Assembly: GCA_907164885.2 (NCBI GenBank)
Contig: OU015501.1
Location: 65,523,308 to 65,587,307, forward strand
From: Dolomedes plantarius
Taxonomy: Eukaryota; Arthropoda; Arachnida; Araneae; Dolomedidae
DNA length: 64,000 nt
Reading direction: 5' to 3'
A model generated the notes under the pieces. That model was not told where the DNA came from. It worked only from the letters and a program-made list of their open reading frames with translations, and did not search any database. Each line of letters opens with the position of its first letter. The stretch's first letter is position 1. Both the position numbers and the translations under genes were made by a program. This document shows positions 10,690 through 23,215 of this stretch, piece after piece.

Positions 10690-13600
10690 CTCTGAAGCTG
10701 CGGTCGAATTATTCACTACTGAAAAGTAAAAAATAATAAAATTTACGAGAGTCAGTATTTTTTAGTAGAAAAAATCCATACTGAGAAATTCTCCGTGAAT
10801 GAGCTAAAATAGAATTGCAAATGCATGTGCGAATCGGAAGAAGGTTCTTGTGAACACGATTGTGCATATAATATAGTTTCAAAACTATCCACCCTATCAT
10901 TTTTGAAAAGCATAAAAAGAGCGCTTTTGATTCTAGTTTTCGCCCTAAATATATTTTCTATTGCCGATGGCTTGGGAATTCAAAAAGGAGAATAAATGAG
11001 ATAAATACGCAATGCGGTCTGCTAAATTCTGCTGATGTTTTACGTTCATATTTCTTTTTATTATATGTTTCACCGGAAGGATGGAGGTAATTTCGCTTCC
11101 AAGTGGGTAATTTCGGTTTCCATTTTTGTCAATGCATTATTAGCCTTTTCGTTTCCTTAGATTTTAAACTGTTGGATATCCAGTGGAATCCCCATAAAAT
11201 GCTGAAAAGTATATTCAATCACTTTGCTAGTATAGTCTGATCTAGAAAATTAGTTTTAATTGAGAATTATTTTCTGTTTTATTTAACACACAACTGTTCA
11301 GGCTAATTTGCCGAAAGCTTAGTAATGAATACTCAAAACAAAGTGTGTCTAGACTTATTCTTTTAGACAGACCAGAAAAATAATTTTAAGTAATTATCCA
11401 TTGCTTTGTACTTGTGACTCAAAGGCTAATTCTGACACTCGAGTTGAGCTTAAATTGACCGTGAGTAGCTCGTTAGAGAAGACCACAGCATGGCACAGCT
11501 GGGTAAGGTTTTGGTGGTTCTGTCTTAACGCATCAAGTGACATATTTTGTGTTCACTTATTATAATGGATAGAATCATTGGGTATCATTGAATCATATCA
11601 CAGAGTATGATTCAATGTATCATCGTTATCAATGAATCGTAAGTGAGCTTTCTAATATGAAACACTATTCTCTTAAGCTAGTATTTATTTAGTTGATATT
11701 GCTAGTCAGTGATTTTTATCAGTGAAAATGAGAGTGTTGTATCTTGTTAACCATGGTCATCCTAATCACTAGCCTGAAATTCCAATAAATATTTTAGGGA
11801 CAATTTACAGAGAACTGTCCTACCAGATACAACAGAAAATTGATTATCTTTTTGTCGGAAGAATGCTTTAAGGAAAAGGTGGACGTTAAAATTTCTTTTT
11901 TTTTTACTTTTCATCATAGAGATACGAAATTTTGTACATATATACATTTCACTATAAATATATAGAATGCCTTAAAAGAAATTTCCAATCTCATTATAAT
12001 TTTAAGATTTTTTTTTTAAATTTGAAATTTATAAACAAAATTTTAAAATGCTCCTTGCTACTTGATTTTTGAGGTATTTCCTCGGTTTTGCATTTAAACC
12101 ACTTTAAACTGTATAACAAACAAATATAGGTATCCATTGTTTAATCACTTGAGTAGTTAATTTTTGAGATTTTTTTTTTCTGAATTCCATCCCGATTTTC
12201 ATCAAAATTTTGCCTTTAATTAAGTTATTAATCAAATTTAATCACCTTAATTAAATAAAATTGTAAAATGCATACTTAGTCTTTTTGAAAACCGTATCAG
12301 GATTTATCCTTATCAATTTCATGAATTTTGAACAAAAATTAAGTAGCATGGAGCATTTAAAAAATCTAAAAACCTCGAGAAATCTTTTTTGAGAAAAAAA
12401 AATTTAAAGTCTATTTTTACACTTTTCTTTCATAAATTACTTCGCAGAAGCTTCATAAATGATATTTTACTTGAAAAAAACTATTTTGGTACTATTAATC
12501 TACAGAAATATATTTTTTTAACAATAACACAATCAATATTACAATGAAAAGATTTGCTCAAATAAAGGTACACCGTTCCCGTAAAATTTCCTGTGTTGAG
12601 TTTTAAACCATTGAAAATACATGCTTCATTTAACACCATATTAAGAAATATGACGTAGTCTTGTCCTTTTTTTCCATCAGTGTTTTTTATAAATATTTCT
12701 GAATATGTTTTTGAATAAAATCAGAAACAGGTAGTGATCCAGACAATTTCTTCTTTCTTTTCTACAAAAGTTCGTCATTCTTTTTATGTCTATCACGCTA
12801 CATTCTGCATTCTCGTCTGCTCCTTTCAGTAAACCTCTGATGTCTCCAGGTAGAATAGAAGCAGCGAAAGAGAAAAAAAAGGGAGTCCAAGATTCTAACG
12901 ATGTTCGATTTTGCCGGGCTAGTTGCTGAATAAGCAGCATAAATGGTCAAGTTTGCCATGGGGGCCAGTGGAGTTGTTTGCTAGATTATCTGTCATGAAT
13001 GATTGATTTGATCTTTGGCTAAAGTGCAAATAAACTAGTTTCAGTTAAAATTTGAATTTTGTTTGTTCATTACAGGATCATACTGGGAGAAGGAATCTTG
13101 CGGGAATGAACATCAGACAATTTTTTGAAATTTACTTGCTGTATTAATGTCTTTCAGATAAATGGTTTGATGAAATTTTAATGAACTGATGGATGCGCTT
13201 TTTTATACATTTGACAATTTCTGGTTAACCATAAATTATAATGCGATAATTTAACATAATTTTAAAAAGTTTCTAGAAGTCATGCAACTTGTATGGGAAT
13301 TCTGAAAGTGAATTTATGAATTTAGTTACTTTAATGATTATATGAAATGGTTCCTGGAAGGAATGAAATTGAATTCATTATAGACATTATAGAAATGATT
13401 TCACCTTACGACGGAAATGATAATTATTATTCATAAGACAAATCCCCTCACTTAAATTAAGACAAATTCAATTTTGCATAAAATCGCTTTACTTTTATGG
13501 AAGGTGGAAAAAATTGTTCCAAACTTTCCTTATTGCAACTTTTTTTTGATTAAATATGTTATAAGTTTGAGTAATCCTGCAGCAAGACATTATGAGGCTA

Positions 13601-14180
13601 TCTACTAGGTACAAACACTTTACGTTTAAAATGTGAAGAAAAATATTTGCTGAAAACCATGATCTGCTAATCCACAGCCGTGATACGATGCTTTGAGGAT
13701 TATGAATTATCTCATTGTTTAGCTGCTGCACGTTTCAAAATATTTTGTTCTAGTTTCAGATTTTGCTTGTAAAGAGCGATAAAATCTGGATACTCCCGTT
13801 AAGATAGAAAGTTTATGGCATGACATCTGGTAGATATTAATTTGCATTTTGTGTCCTGTAATGCATGAATATGGGAAGAGGGTTAAACTGTAAACCTAAC
13901 AATATGGATTTGGGATGCAAAGGTTCCTGCGTCAAGAAATAATATTTGTATCTCAAATAGCAAATTAGAGTTTATTCACTATACTTGAGCATACAACAGA
14001 TGGGTTGATGAACAAAAATACCAGTTTACGCCTAAATTACATGAAACTCCTAACCAAAGCTAACTAAGAAAAAAACAACAAAAAAAAACTTAACGTTAAC
14101 TTGAAAACTGCGCACCCAAGTTCAGTACCACCCGGCAGATAATTTCTGAAAGTGCCTACTAATGAAATCGTGCTTCTGAA
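10690..14180. other. AT-rich DNA, nothing firmly recognised
   Basis: Only chance-like open stretches occur. A minus-strand stretch at about 12,733-12,837 follows a pyrimidine-rich tract and is discussed among the rejected items. Confidence 0.5.
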
Positions 14181-14189
14181 CCTAATAGA

Positions 14190-14520
14190 CCGATTTCTTC
14201 CCGTCCTGTTCACTGGTTGAATCTACTGGTTTTGTTAGCCTTCGGGGGAGCCTGTAACACCTAGAGGGTGCGTCTCTAGGTGGTGGATCGGGGAATGCCT
14301 GCACTGGAATTTCCATTGGGTGGTAGAAGGGAAATAAAATACCTTCCGCGTATCGATAGGTAGAAGTCCATCCTTGTTTGAGGTAATGACACGCTTCTTC
14401 TATGGTTTAGTTTTCGAGCACTACGGAAAATTTTGCTGCACGAGGGCTAATTAGACTGGGACGTACTGCTTAAAGCCGATTCCAAATGAATCGGCAGTTT
14501 GAAGAAGGGAACAAGTGCCA
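14190..14520 (+). mobile_element. GC-richer repeat-like block
   Basis: The block contains GCCTTCGGGGGAGCCTGTAA and GGTGGTGGATCGGGG, the latter similar to the LINE 3' region near 1,470. Its end, AATGAATCGGCAGTTTGAAG followed by AAGGGAACAA, recurs inverted at 14,723-14,758. It is probably a transposon fragment, but no class can be assigned. Confidence 0.35.
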
Positions 14521-14722
14521 AAAAATTGAAATTCGTTTTTCTTTTACACGCCATACTGTTATTTCCATATAGACGCTTCTTGCAAGCTGTAAAATGCACT
14601 GGAATAGCGGGTAAAGAATCCTCTGTAAAGAATCTTATATAAAAGTTTAGTGAAGAAAAAATAATAAATAAGACAGTTCTTTAAAGTTTATTTTTTAAAT
14701 TTCCCCACAAAAACAGTTTTTG

Positions 14723-14850
14723 GATTCGTTCCCTTCTTCAAACTAACGATTCACATGGCTATAAACATCTATGCCAACAGTGGGACTCGAACCTATGGAC
14801 TCTGTTACCATATACCAGTGCTCTAGCCATTCGGCCATCATACAGCCTCT
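14723..14850 (-). mobile_element. tRNA-derived SINE, minus strand (family 4)
   Basis: Read on the minus strand, A box TGGCCGAATGGCTAGAGC and B box GGTTCGAGTCCCAC are 32-40 bases apart, as in a tRNA. The 5' and 3' sequences do not pair into an acceptor stem and the T stem is poor, so this is not a working tRNA gene. The body runs into AGTTTGAAGAAGGGAACG, shared in inverted orientation with 14,490-14,512. Confidence 0.65.
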
Positions 14851-14859
14851 TTGATGGAT

Positions 14860-16270
14860 AGTGCATTCTCTCTTCTTTTCTTCTTCTTCTTTTTTAATTC
14901 CTTCTGCACTATTCACCCACACGACGACAACAACAACAACAACTGTTTCTCTTCTGCTTGGACACGTTCTTAGATATAGAGATGCCTACAGTAAACGAGC
15001 TGTGAATAGCTACTTCTTGACTCCCTACTTCCTCCTTAAGTAGTTCAGCGGTTGTCTGTGTTATATCCCTAATACTTCTAACAAATTCTAGGATGAGAAG
15101 TTCCATCCTGCATAGGTTTGTGAAACTTACTGACCAGAAACCAGTGATAGGAAATTGAAAGTATATAAAATCTTTTTAGTAACAGAGAAGACTAATTCAG
15201 TACCGTGCAATATTCATCAAATAGAAAAAAAAATGAAAAATTCGTGCCGTCATTTAATTTTACAAGCATTTTAATATTTTTATTCATTACCACCATAGTA
15301 TAAAAATCATTTGTATTTCAATTGCAAGCTCTTTATCGCTAACATCTCTATAAAAACACCAAATGAATTCAGAATAAAGTTTTGCTACTTTTAAAGTTTT
15401 TGTTTTTCAGTGTCCTGTAAAAACATTTTGATAATAGAAAGAATGTCTTTTTCTGGTATAAAATACTTGTGTTAAAGATGAATTCATTAGATTAACGCTT
15501 TTTGAGTCGTATTTTTTTCGAAGCGAATGCCTGTAAAATAAAATAGCAAGTAAAATTTTTAAGTCTGGAGAATTTTTTCCTTCGGATTATTCTGAAACTA
15601 CTAAAGTAAAAATGAAATAAAACTTTTTAGAGATCATTACTTACAACTTACGCAATGTTATTTTCTGTAAAATATTTTTTAAACAGATGATATATATTTT
15701 GAGTCTCATAACAGGACAATAGAAAATTAACGATGATATCCTGTTTTGTATTCCATTGGCATTTACTTCCGCAATATATTTGTTTTCCGTAATTCTTTTA
15801 TTGCATAGTATTTAGAACGTAAAAGAATTTTTTAACTTTACCAACATGCTAACAAATATAGTATTTTAATAAAATACGATTTTTCCTTCTATACTTAAAC
15901 ATAAAAAGCATTGAAAAAATCAAAAATTAGCATTCTATTTTATAGATTAACAGGAAAAAAAATCTTAAATTTACACTTCATGCTTAATGACGATATGTCT
16001 TTAATTTGTCGAATATTTCTGTCGAAGACGGGTTTCCTATGAACGATTTCATACGATACCTAAATACTCTTTTATGAATGAAAACTATATTTATCTCTAG
16101 ATCAAAATTTTAAAAATTGCTCAAATTCTCCTCCAACATTTTCTGTGTATTTGAATTTCTTACTTTTTAACACTTTTGAACCATGAATGGAGGAAGAAGT
16201 TAAAATTTTTGATTTGAATAACTGTAAAATTCCTAATACAAAATTTTCATTTGGAATGTACATTATATCT
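14860..16270. other. AT-rich DNA with a short ACA repeat
   Basis: A short (ACA)n run lies at about 14,925-14,942. Otherwise nothing was recognised. Confidence 0.5.
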
Positions 16271-16274
16271 TATG

Positions 16275-16690
16275 GTGTTGTTGCCCCACAACTAAACTTC
16301 ACTAAACGAGAGAGGTGGTTTCAGAGAGATGACAGAGCCTTTAATTAGAGTTAGACTCTTTTATTACTCTCGTTGCTTTGAAATATATAAGTTATATACA
16401 ACGCAATTTCGTACAGCATCTAATCGGCCTCACGCGACAATCAAGATCAGGCATTATCATGCAGACAGCAGGTCTGTCAATCCTTCCTCTAGCGATGGCC
16501 TCTGGAGCTCTATCTCGGAGCAGCAGTTCCTCTGTCCGGCTCTCGCCCCTCCAAAAACCTCCTCCCTGTCTGCTAAGATGTACTCGACCTTTAAAAATAC
16601 CTTTCGAATCTTCTCGAACCGTCTAGATTTCTTTTCAGAAAATCCAGGAGGTTCAAAAAAGAGACATCGCCACGATGCTTAATGAGATCC
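16275..16690 (-). mobile_element. Candidate LTR remnant, minus strand
   Basis: This block is clearly GC-richer than its surroundings. On the minus strand it reads a GC-rich 5' part, a TATA-like TTGTATATAACTTATATA at about 16,384-16,401, then AATAAAAGAGTC near 16,350-16,362, and ends TAGTTGTGGGGCAACAACA. TATA box followed by a poly(A) signal within 50 bases is the usual LTR layout. No partner LTR or internal coding region was found, and the boundaries are estimates. Confidence 0.35.
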
Positions 16691-16931
16691 GGTCCTTACT
16701 AATGAAATCCATCCTTGCTAATGGAAAAAATAATTTTAACCACATTTAAATGCCACTTTCGAGAACCAGCTAGGGGGGGGGGGTCAAGAGGGGATTATAG
16801 CCACGTTGCTACAACCTATATTTATTTTCTGAAAAAAAATCTAAGAAAGAGAGGTTTGATAGATAAATTGCAGATTATATATTGTTTTATGATCTCCAAA
16901 ATTTGTATATCCAATGGATAAAATAAGTGAT

Positions 16932-17310
16932 AAATGAAGAAATTATGTTCGGCGACCCCCTGTGACTGCAGCGTTGGTGGCGAGGAAAATGCTGATCATG
17001 TTCTGTTTTTGTGTTCGAAGTACCGCAGGGAGAGAAATATTTTAAAATTGGCTCTTAAGGACTTAAATATTAACTGGCCTCCCAATTTCTTTCTGCTCGT
17101 TTCTGGGAAGTGTGCTTTCGGATTATTTTGTAAATTTATTGTAAATATTTGTAATTCTTCTTAGTTTCTTTTATTTGTTTTTTTTTGTCTGTTTCTTATG
17201 TTTTCTTAGTGTTTTATACTTACCTCTGTAAGTCCCGTGTGATACTTTGTGGTACACGGGAATTTTATGTGTTCTTTTTAAATAAAATTTTAAAAAAATG
17301 AAGAAATTAT
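16932..17310 (+). mobile_element. 5'-truncated LINE tail with 15 bp target site duplication
   Basis: AAATGAAGAAATTAT occurs exactly at 16,932-16,946 and again at 17,296-17,310, flanking an insert of 349 bp. The insert starts with the last codons of a LINE zinc-knuckle and ends with AAATAAAATTTTAAAAAAA. This is the signature of target-primed reverse transcription with 5' truncation. The good duplication suggests a fairly recent insertion compared with the decayed LINE at 5.5-9.1 kb. Confidence 0.9.
16947..17164 (+). pseudogene. C-terminal zinc-knuckle of a LINE polyprotein
   Basis: The frame reads CSATPCDCSVGGEENADHVL, then FLCSKYRRERNILKLALKDL, and ends in a TAG at 17,162-17,164. C-x-C followed by E-x-x-D/E-H-x4-C is the cysteine/histidine knuckle at the end of RNase H-bearing LINE proteins, thought to help bind nucleic acid. 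The reading frame has no stop through the insert, so this tail may be nearly undamaged, but all upstream domains are missing. The first ATG (16,934) belongs to the target duplication, not to the element. Confidence 0.8.
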
Positions 17311-17639
17311 ATTCTTTTAAAACCCCTTTTTAACTTCTGGAATTGGCAAGAGGGATTGTAGCTGTTTGGGATTCTTTTGCACTGTCAGATTTGGTCTGTT
17401 AAGTCTTAGTGTACAAAAGGTGAAACACTCTGAAAGCTAACAGGCCAATCTTTTTCACTGATAATCTTTTATCAATACCAATTGTCCCATTTTTGTTTAT
17501 CACCAGATCTACTTAAAAACAATAACGTCATTTTTAATACATATCTTGAGAGTGAAAAGCTACTAAAAAGGGTTATTATATTCATATGGGTGATATTTTA
17601 TATCAATTAAGAGATAAATTCAAGAGTTAAAATGAAGTT

Positions 17640-17945
17640 CATGGCAGAGGGTGGCACTGGACGGAATGGGCAAAGTACGTCGGGAAATCAATTCTTCGTA
17701 GGGACACCCTAGGCGTGAAGGCCATTCCGTTGTGTCCAGCTAAAGCTAGCAAATACTTGGAGCTAAGTCAGTGTTCTCCCTTCGGGTGCTCCTGGTTCTT
17801 GACTAACAGAAGCTGTCCCTCTTACCCTGCTATCCATGAATTGCACTTTATTACCAATCCTCGCCTATTAATGGACCTCCTTTGGGTTTGGACGGGGTGT
17901 AACGCTACTAGACCAGGAGATATTAGAAAAACAACAACAATAGCA
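17640..17945 (+). repeat. Candidate retroposon with A-rich tail
   Basis: A GC-richer block with GGGTGGCACTGGACGGAATG near its start and GGGGTGTAACGCTACTAGAC near its end finishes with ATTAGAAAAACAACAACAAT. That tail resembles the end of SINE family 2 at 18,730. No clear A and B boxes were found. Confidence 0.4.
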
Positions 17946-18341
17946 ATAAGAGTTAAATGTGCACATTGATAAACTCCTCCTTATTTGCATATTAAAGTGC
18001 GCATTAGAAAAAAGCGCTGGTGATAGTTCTTCCTTTGTTTCAAAATAAACTAATAATCACTAAGTCTGTGAAAATTAAATTCATATATGATCTAAGAGTG
18101 GTTTCAAATTTTATATGCTTAAAATTCTGGCCGAATTTCAATTTTTTGCTTTTCAAAATGGACAATAATCAACTCTATCTTGAAGAGTCACTAAATTGCA
18201 AAATATAATACCATTAGTTTTTATCGATAACTATAAAACGAACCTAAAATAGGCTCTTATTAATTTTTATTTCATAAATACTTAATGCTAATTAAGCATT
18301 AAACTTTTGTACAATAGATTTCTTTCTGACTTCTTTCGTAG

Positions 18342-18492
18342 ACCAATGGTAGATGAATTCATGGAAGTTGTTGAGTTCCCCAGGAGAGATCATGGTATGG
18401 CTTCCCAAAGTAATCGTAAACACACCTGCCAGCAGGAAGTGCAGGCTTTATTTCCTTGGCTGTATTCCATGGTCCGAAAATACCGTTACTGA
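18342..18492 (+). CDS. Candidate terminal coding exon of an unidentified gene
   Basis: A strong acceptor (TTCTTTCTGACTTCTTTCGTAG ending 18,341, with a long pyrimidine tract) opens a 49-codon frame that ends at TGA 18,490-18,492. The exon starts with one base of a split codon. The peptide begins PMVDEFMEVVEFPRRDHGMA and ends QEVQALFPWLYSMVRKYRY; base composition is GC-richer and the residues more balanced than in chance AT-rich frames. I do not recognise the protein. A SINE lies 39 bases after the stop, and poly(A) signals are at 18,661 and 18,822. Upstream exons were not found. It could still be a chance frame. Confidence 0.5.
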
Positions 18493-18531
18493 ATCTATTT
18501 TGCTTTTAATTGATCCGACAACAATCACTTA

Positions 18532-18737
18532 ATGTTATAGTGGTTAGCGAGGTGAGCTTCCACCCAGTGGGGCTTGGGTTCAAATCCCGAATTAGGCCTG
18601 CTTGTTAACGTACTGTCCTCTCATAGGGAGCGATGCTTGCTTACCTAAATGGTGTCCCACAATAAAGTAGCCAAAAAGACTTCGTGGTGAATAACAAAAG
18701 GCGAATGTATCAAGACAAGTGCCTCCACATTAGAAAA
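18532..18737 (+). mobile_element. tRNA-derived SINE, family 2, with 14 bp target duplication
   Basis: ACAACAATCACTTA flanks the insert exactly at 18,518-18,531 and 18,738-18,751. Inside are an A-box region (TATAGTGGTTAGCGAGGTG), a B box (GGGTTCAAATCCCGA, about 18,566-18,580), a body with CTCTCATAGGGAGCGATGCT, and an AATAAA at 18,661-18,666. The tail reads GTGCCTCCACATTAGAAAA. Other copies lie at 46,652, 43,310 (minus) and, split, near 33.4/33.9 kb. Confidence 0.9.
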
Positions 18738-18751
18738 ACAACAATCACTTA

Positions 18752-20862
18752 TTCAGACAAGCAAGAATTCCTTCCCGTTTTAAGAGACTGACAATTCTTT
18801 CTCCTAAAATATATAATTTGTAATAAATCTTCCAATTTTCATAGAAAAAACAAGAGATGAAACTGAAATTTTTATAAATTACAATATCTAGAAGTGTAAA
18901 GCAATTGACAATGTATGTTAATAGTAGTCAAGTAGCTTATAGGGTATAATTAAAATTACGCCTTTTTAGCAATGCTAAAATAGCACTTTAAATCCCCATA
19001 AAAACCTCTCAAATTTTAATAATAGAAAAACCTGCATTTTAGAACATTTCTTTAAAGAGAAACATTTTCCTAAGGCCAAAACATGATATATGGTTTCATG
19101 TTAAATAATATTTGAGTTTGATGATTTACTCTTAATTTTCTTTAATTTACTCTTCAATTGGAAAGAGTAAGGTATTAAATTCTTGTGACCTGAGAGTAAC
19201 TGATAAAACAGTTTATTTTAGCTTTTAGCTTTTCTTGTTTTTGGACATTTCTTTCAATTATATCGATAAAAAGTATATTCCGGACATCAATGATTCATCT
19301 TGGTTTTCAGAAACGGAGATTATTCATTGTAGTTTTAACAATTAAGGAGGATTAATTGAGTGAAAAAGATTATATCAAAAGGTTAACATTTAGAAAATTT
19401 ATGAAAACAATGGAAGGAAAATTAATTGTTGAATCGAGCTCAAGGTTTTAGGAATAAAAATATTTGCTCAATTTGGAACATAAAAAATTTAAAGACTTTA
19501 GATTTAAATTACAACAATTTAAAAACTTATTCCTAGCCCCAAAGATAATAAATTGTTTTAACCCCAAAACTAACTGATTGGAGCTCAAAACCTATTTTGG
19601 TTTCTTTAGAGAGCATTTGTTTCAAAACGATTGTTTCACTTAATTTGTCTGGGTGATTAATGGATACTATATGAACTGATTTACAGTTAAATCAGATTCT
19701 AAAAGGCCCATTAATTATGCACGAAAAAGTTTATATTAATGAGATATCTTACATTAATTTAGCTATTTTTAATTTAAATGTCTTTGAAGAAATAAGTAGC
19801 TATAAATATTCAAAAAATAAATGCTTAAGAGATTGGTTTTTCGAATTACAACTACATACGTATTCTGCGAAAAGATTAACATTACATTAAAGGATAAAGT
19901 TAAATATGGTTTTCATTTTATATAGGAATAGAACAATCAATTATCTCTATTCTCTTTTCCGAGTAAACGCTCTTCTACTGCGCATCGATCTAAAGACTTT
20001 CATCATTGACGACTGCTATTAAAAGTTAAAAATAAAATAAGCTTTATTAATTTGTTCTTGAAATAGGGCATAGAGGATTGTTAAACAATTTCACAAGCGG
20101 AGCATTAATAATGAAGTTAATTTTGGTTTTTATCTTTTCCCCAGTTCTGGGATATTTCTCTCTATTCTATTGATAAAGCATGTTTGTAACATGATTAAAT
20201 GCTAAATACGTAGGTGGGAACTATTAAGAGGTTATTTGCTTTCATAATATTGTTTTTATAACACATTAGGTATGTGACTATAAAAGAACAAATTATTTTT
20301 AAGACGTAGAATCTGTTGATCGTTGATTTAACTAATTAATGTAGACTCGAGGATAAAATTTGCACCAAAAATAGTTGAATTTTCTTATTTCCAAAATAAT
20401 TACAATCTTTACGAAAGATTTTATTATACTGATTTTAGGCCAACGAGAGATTTATTTTGCTCATTGTTTCTTCATAAGATAAGTACTTTATATAATAATT
20501 TGCAAACTGTATATAAAAATAGTTAGTCTAGTACCCAGAGGTATTAATTAATAGAGTTGTAAATGTAGTATTAAATTAATACTTAAAGAAATTTAAATGC
20601 CAGATATTTTTTTAATTTTAAAAGAAAAAGCGTATGGATTGACTTGCGTAGGAAATCTCGAACACAATTTCCTATATTGGAAGATCTTGATGGTCAATGC
20701 TCATTACTTTACAGAAGCTCTCGGAATAACTTGCTGTCACCTCACTAAGCTTCTCTTAACTCCAAAAAGCCAGTTATGAAGTTGTGTTGGAAGTTAGGAG
20801 GAACTGATATGAGGAGCTCTTTCGTTCGAATGTAGCACTTTGAATATGGACATCATTATTTT
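18752..20862. other. AT-rich DNA, nothing recognised
   Basis: No repeats or convincing coding stretches were seen. Confidence 0.5.
18822..18827 (+). promoter_or_regulatory. Candidate poly(A) signal AATAAA downstream of the 18.3 kb exon
   Basis: This AATAAA lies 330 bases after the TGA at 18,492 and beyond the SINE, so it could be the original signal, with the SINE copy at 18,661-18,666 as a proximal alternative. In AT-rich DNA such hexamers occur often by chance. Confidence 0.3.
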
Positions 20863-20865
20863 TTT

Positions 20866-21015
20866 ACCAATGTGACAGGCAGCCTTTCAACATTTGCCCT
20901 TGGACACCGCGTAATTGGTAGGTTTCTTGTAATGGGGACATAGGGGTAAACCGACATTACCCCCTGGTGCCATCTCAATTTAGACCAAATACCCACAGTC
21001 GTGCTAACAACTAGG
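20866..21015 (-). mobile_element. SINE family 3 body, minus strand, degraded
   Basis: On the minus strand TTGGTCTAAATTGAGATGGC, with the ACCAGGGGGTAATGTCGG string after it, matches the core of the family 3 copies at 22,946 and 42,838. The head and tail are not clear. Confidence 0.45.
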
Positions 21016-21199
21016 ATGCCTCAGGATCATATGACAATACTACATGTATGGGATTGGAAGATCTGCAGTAAACTTGAATGATTTAGAAAGACGGCGTATG
21101 AACTAATAGGCAGCTACCCTTGAAAACGGTCACAAAATAGGTGCATAGCAAATCCCGCCGTGAAGTTTTGCTGAAATTACAGTCAACCACAAATCTTGA

Positions 21200-22940
21200 G
21201 TTGAATGATTGAATCACAAAATAAAACAAGTGGTTATTCTATACAGTCATTTTTAGACCCCGGATCGATTTCCATGGATTGCCGTATGTAAATGTAAAGA
21301 ATAATTAAAGTTCAACAGTCAGCATAGCTTGAATAAAACTTATTTGAATCTGGCCTTAGTGCTGCTATAATTTGATTTTGGTATATTTTTATAGAAAAAA
21401 TCAAGATAGTGGAAGCTAAATTACATCAAAACAATGTATAAAATAGCGGAAATAATCCAATGATAAATATGCAGCTTTTGCGTTCAAATAAACCTCAAAA
21501 CGTTTGTAAAGCTAAAAACAGTCTAACTTCCACTAATTAATTACCACTCTAGGATTTAAGAATTCCTATTCTCCCATTAAGAATCTTCTCTGGCATTGCG
21601 GGAGAAGTAATATTTTGTTAACATATAAAAGCGAATTTTTTTTTTCATTGTTTCAGGAGAGAACCTTAAGAGTGAATTAAAATGTTGTGATGTTAATTTA
21701 ATAAATTTAATTGCTATTTTTGAGAAAACAAAGAGGATTTTTTTATCAAATTAAAAAATATTTATATTTAATATTAGATAACAACATTTAGGAGGCGAAA
21801 AAAATTACATCAGCTCAACATTTATTAAATATTTTTTTATTTTATTTCAATGTGGTAGGCACTAATCTTTCGAACATTACTATGGTTATTAAACTAATAG
21901 AATGTATTTGAAGAGATAAAATTCAAAATAATCTATCTTCATTTATGAAATAATGTTTCTGTCCATTATGTAAAATTGAAGGGTGTGGTTGTCTGTTACC
22001 GGAAAGAGAAAGTCGACATTTTATGCCAAGATCAACTAGGATGTCCTGTTCGAATGTAAAGGTAAATTTAATAAACAGACTGATTGCAAATATTTTTATG
22101 AGAATGCTGTATAAAATTACTTAATTTCTTCAACCATTTCAATTTTTCATGATATATGTTCCCATAAATATATATTGAGCTTATTTATTACATACTGAAT
22201 TAATTCATGGACTATTTACATAAATAAATATTTTTATCTTTACTAATTTGTTTAAATTCAAGCGAATCTTCTTCCATTATTCGAAAATAATAGTTTCCTC
22301 CTTTATGTCTCTTTCAAATTAATTTTTAAAAACCGTATAATATAAAATAATAATTTTTCAATAAACTATAAATACAATTCAATTACTATAAACAGAAACA
22401 TTTATGAAGAATTTTTTTTATATATGAATATATTTTTACCGTTAAACAACATTATCTTTGAAGAGTTTTTTTAAGAAATGCCCCTTTTTAAGAAGTGGCT
22501 AACTAAATTTCAAATTGTAAATTTCTAGCATTGTGTAATTTTAGACAATTCATTGAAATCTTATTTTTGTGAAATCTTCACACATTTACAAATAAATGTA
22601 TGTTTATTTTTAATTTAGGAAAAAATGAATAGAGCATATTTTTACTTTATTTTAAACCCTTTAAATTAATACGACTGACAATATTTTTTATTGCTAAATA
22701 TCAAATTTCGGTCATCAGAAATATAAATCAGGAGTATTATTTGAATAAAATCTAATATATACTCTTTCCTGTCTCACAGTTCTGCAATACTGATATAATC
22801 TGTTTAACGAGAAATGATGAGAAACCTCTGTTTGTTCACCTGTAGTGTTGAAATCTTTCTTGAAAACAAACAATCTAAAAACAAATTTTTAGAATAAGCC
22901 AATGTGTTTGAATTTAACATCTAAGTAAACCTTTTAACAA
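21200..22940. other. AT-rich DNA, nothing recognised
   Basis: No feature could be supported. Confidence 0.5.
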
Positions 22941-22945
22941 CCGAA

Positions 22946-23215
22946 AGAGGACCCGAAGTAGCCTAGAGGTAGCGCGTCGAATTTCGGCGCCGAGGGTGCT
23001 CGGTTCGAATCTCGACAAGAGACATTAAATATCCTCGTGTCTATGTCTACTATGGGCACGTTACATCCGCAGACCGGAAAGACTCTCTATGATGTCTGGG
23101 AGGGAGGGAGAGACTAGGATCTCCCCCCAAATGTGGCCCCTGGGGTGCTCGGTCAAAATTTAGGTGGCATCAGGCCCTGTTTTTACATTAGGCCCGGTAG
23201 GCTCGAGCCTAGCCC
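22946..23215 (+). mobile_element. tRNA-derived SINE, family 3, copy 1
   Basis: The tRNA-like head has TAGCCTAGAGGTAGCGCG as A-box region and TGCTCGGTTCGAATCTCGAC as B box. The body contains TCTGGGAGGGAGGGAGA, then CCCCTGGGGTGCTCGGTC and ATTTAGGTGGCATCAGGCCC, shared with copies at 36,467 and 42,838. It is followed by a GC-rich AGCCTAGCCCGCCCCCC that may belong to something else. Confidence 0.8.

Noticed and set aside
12733..12837. Possible minus-strand exon (GLLKGADENAECSVIDIKRM) after a long pyrimidine tract
   Set aside because: The nearest AG is preceded by another AG eight bases upstream, no donor with a reasonable match was found, and no neighbouring exon fits.
14760..14835. tRNA gene on the minus strand
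   Set aside because: A and B boxes are present, but the acceptor stem does not pair and the T stem has mismatches; a SINE head explains it better.
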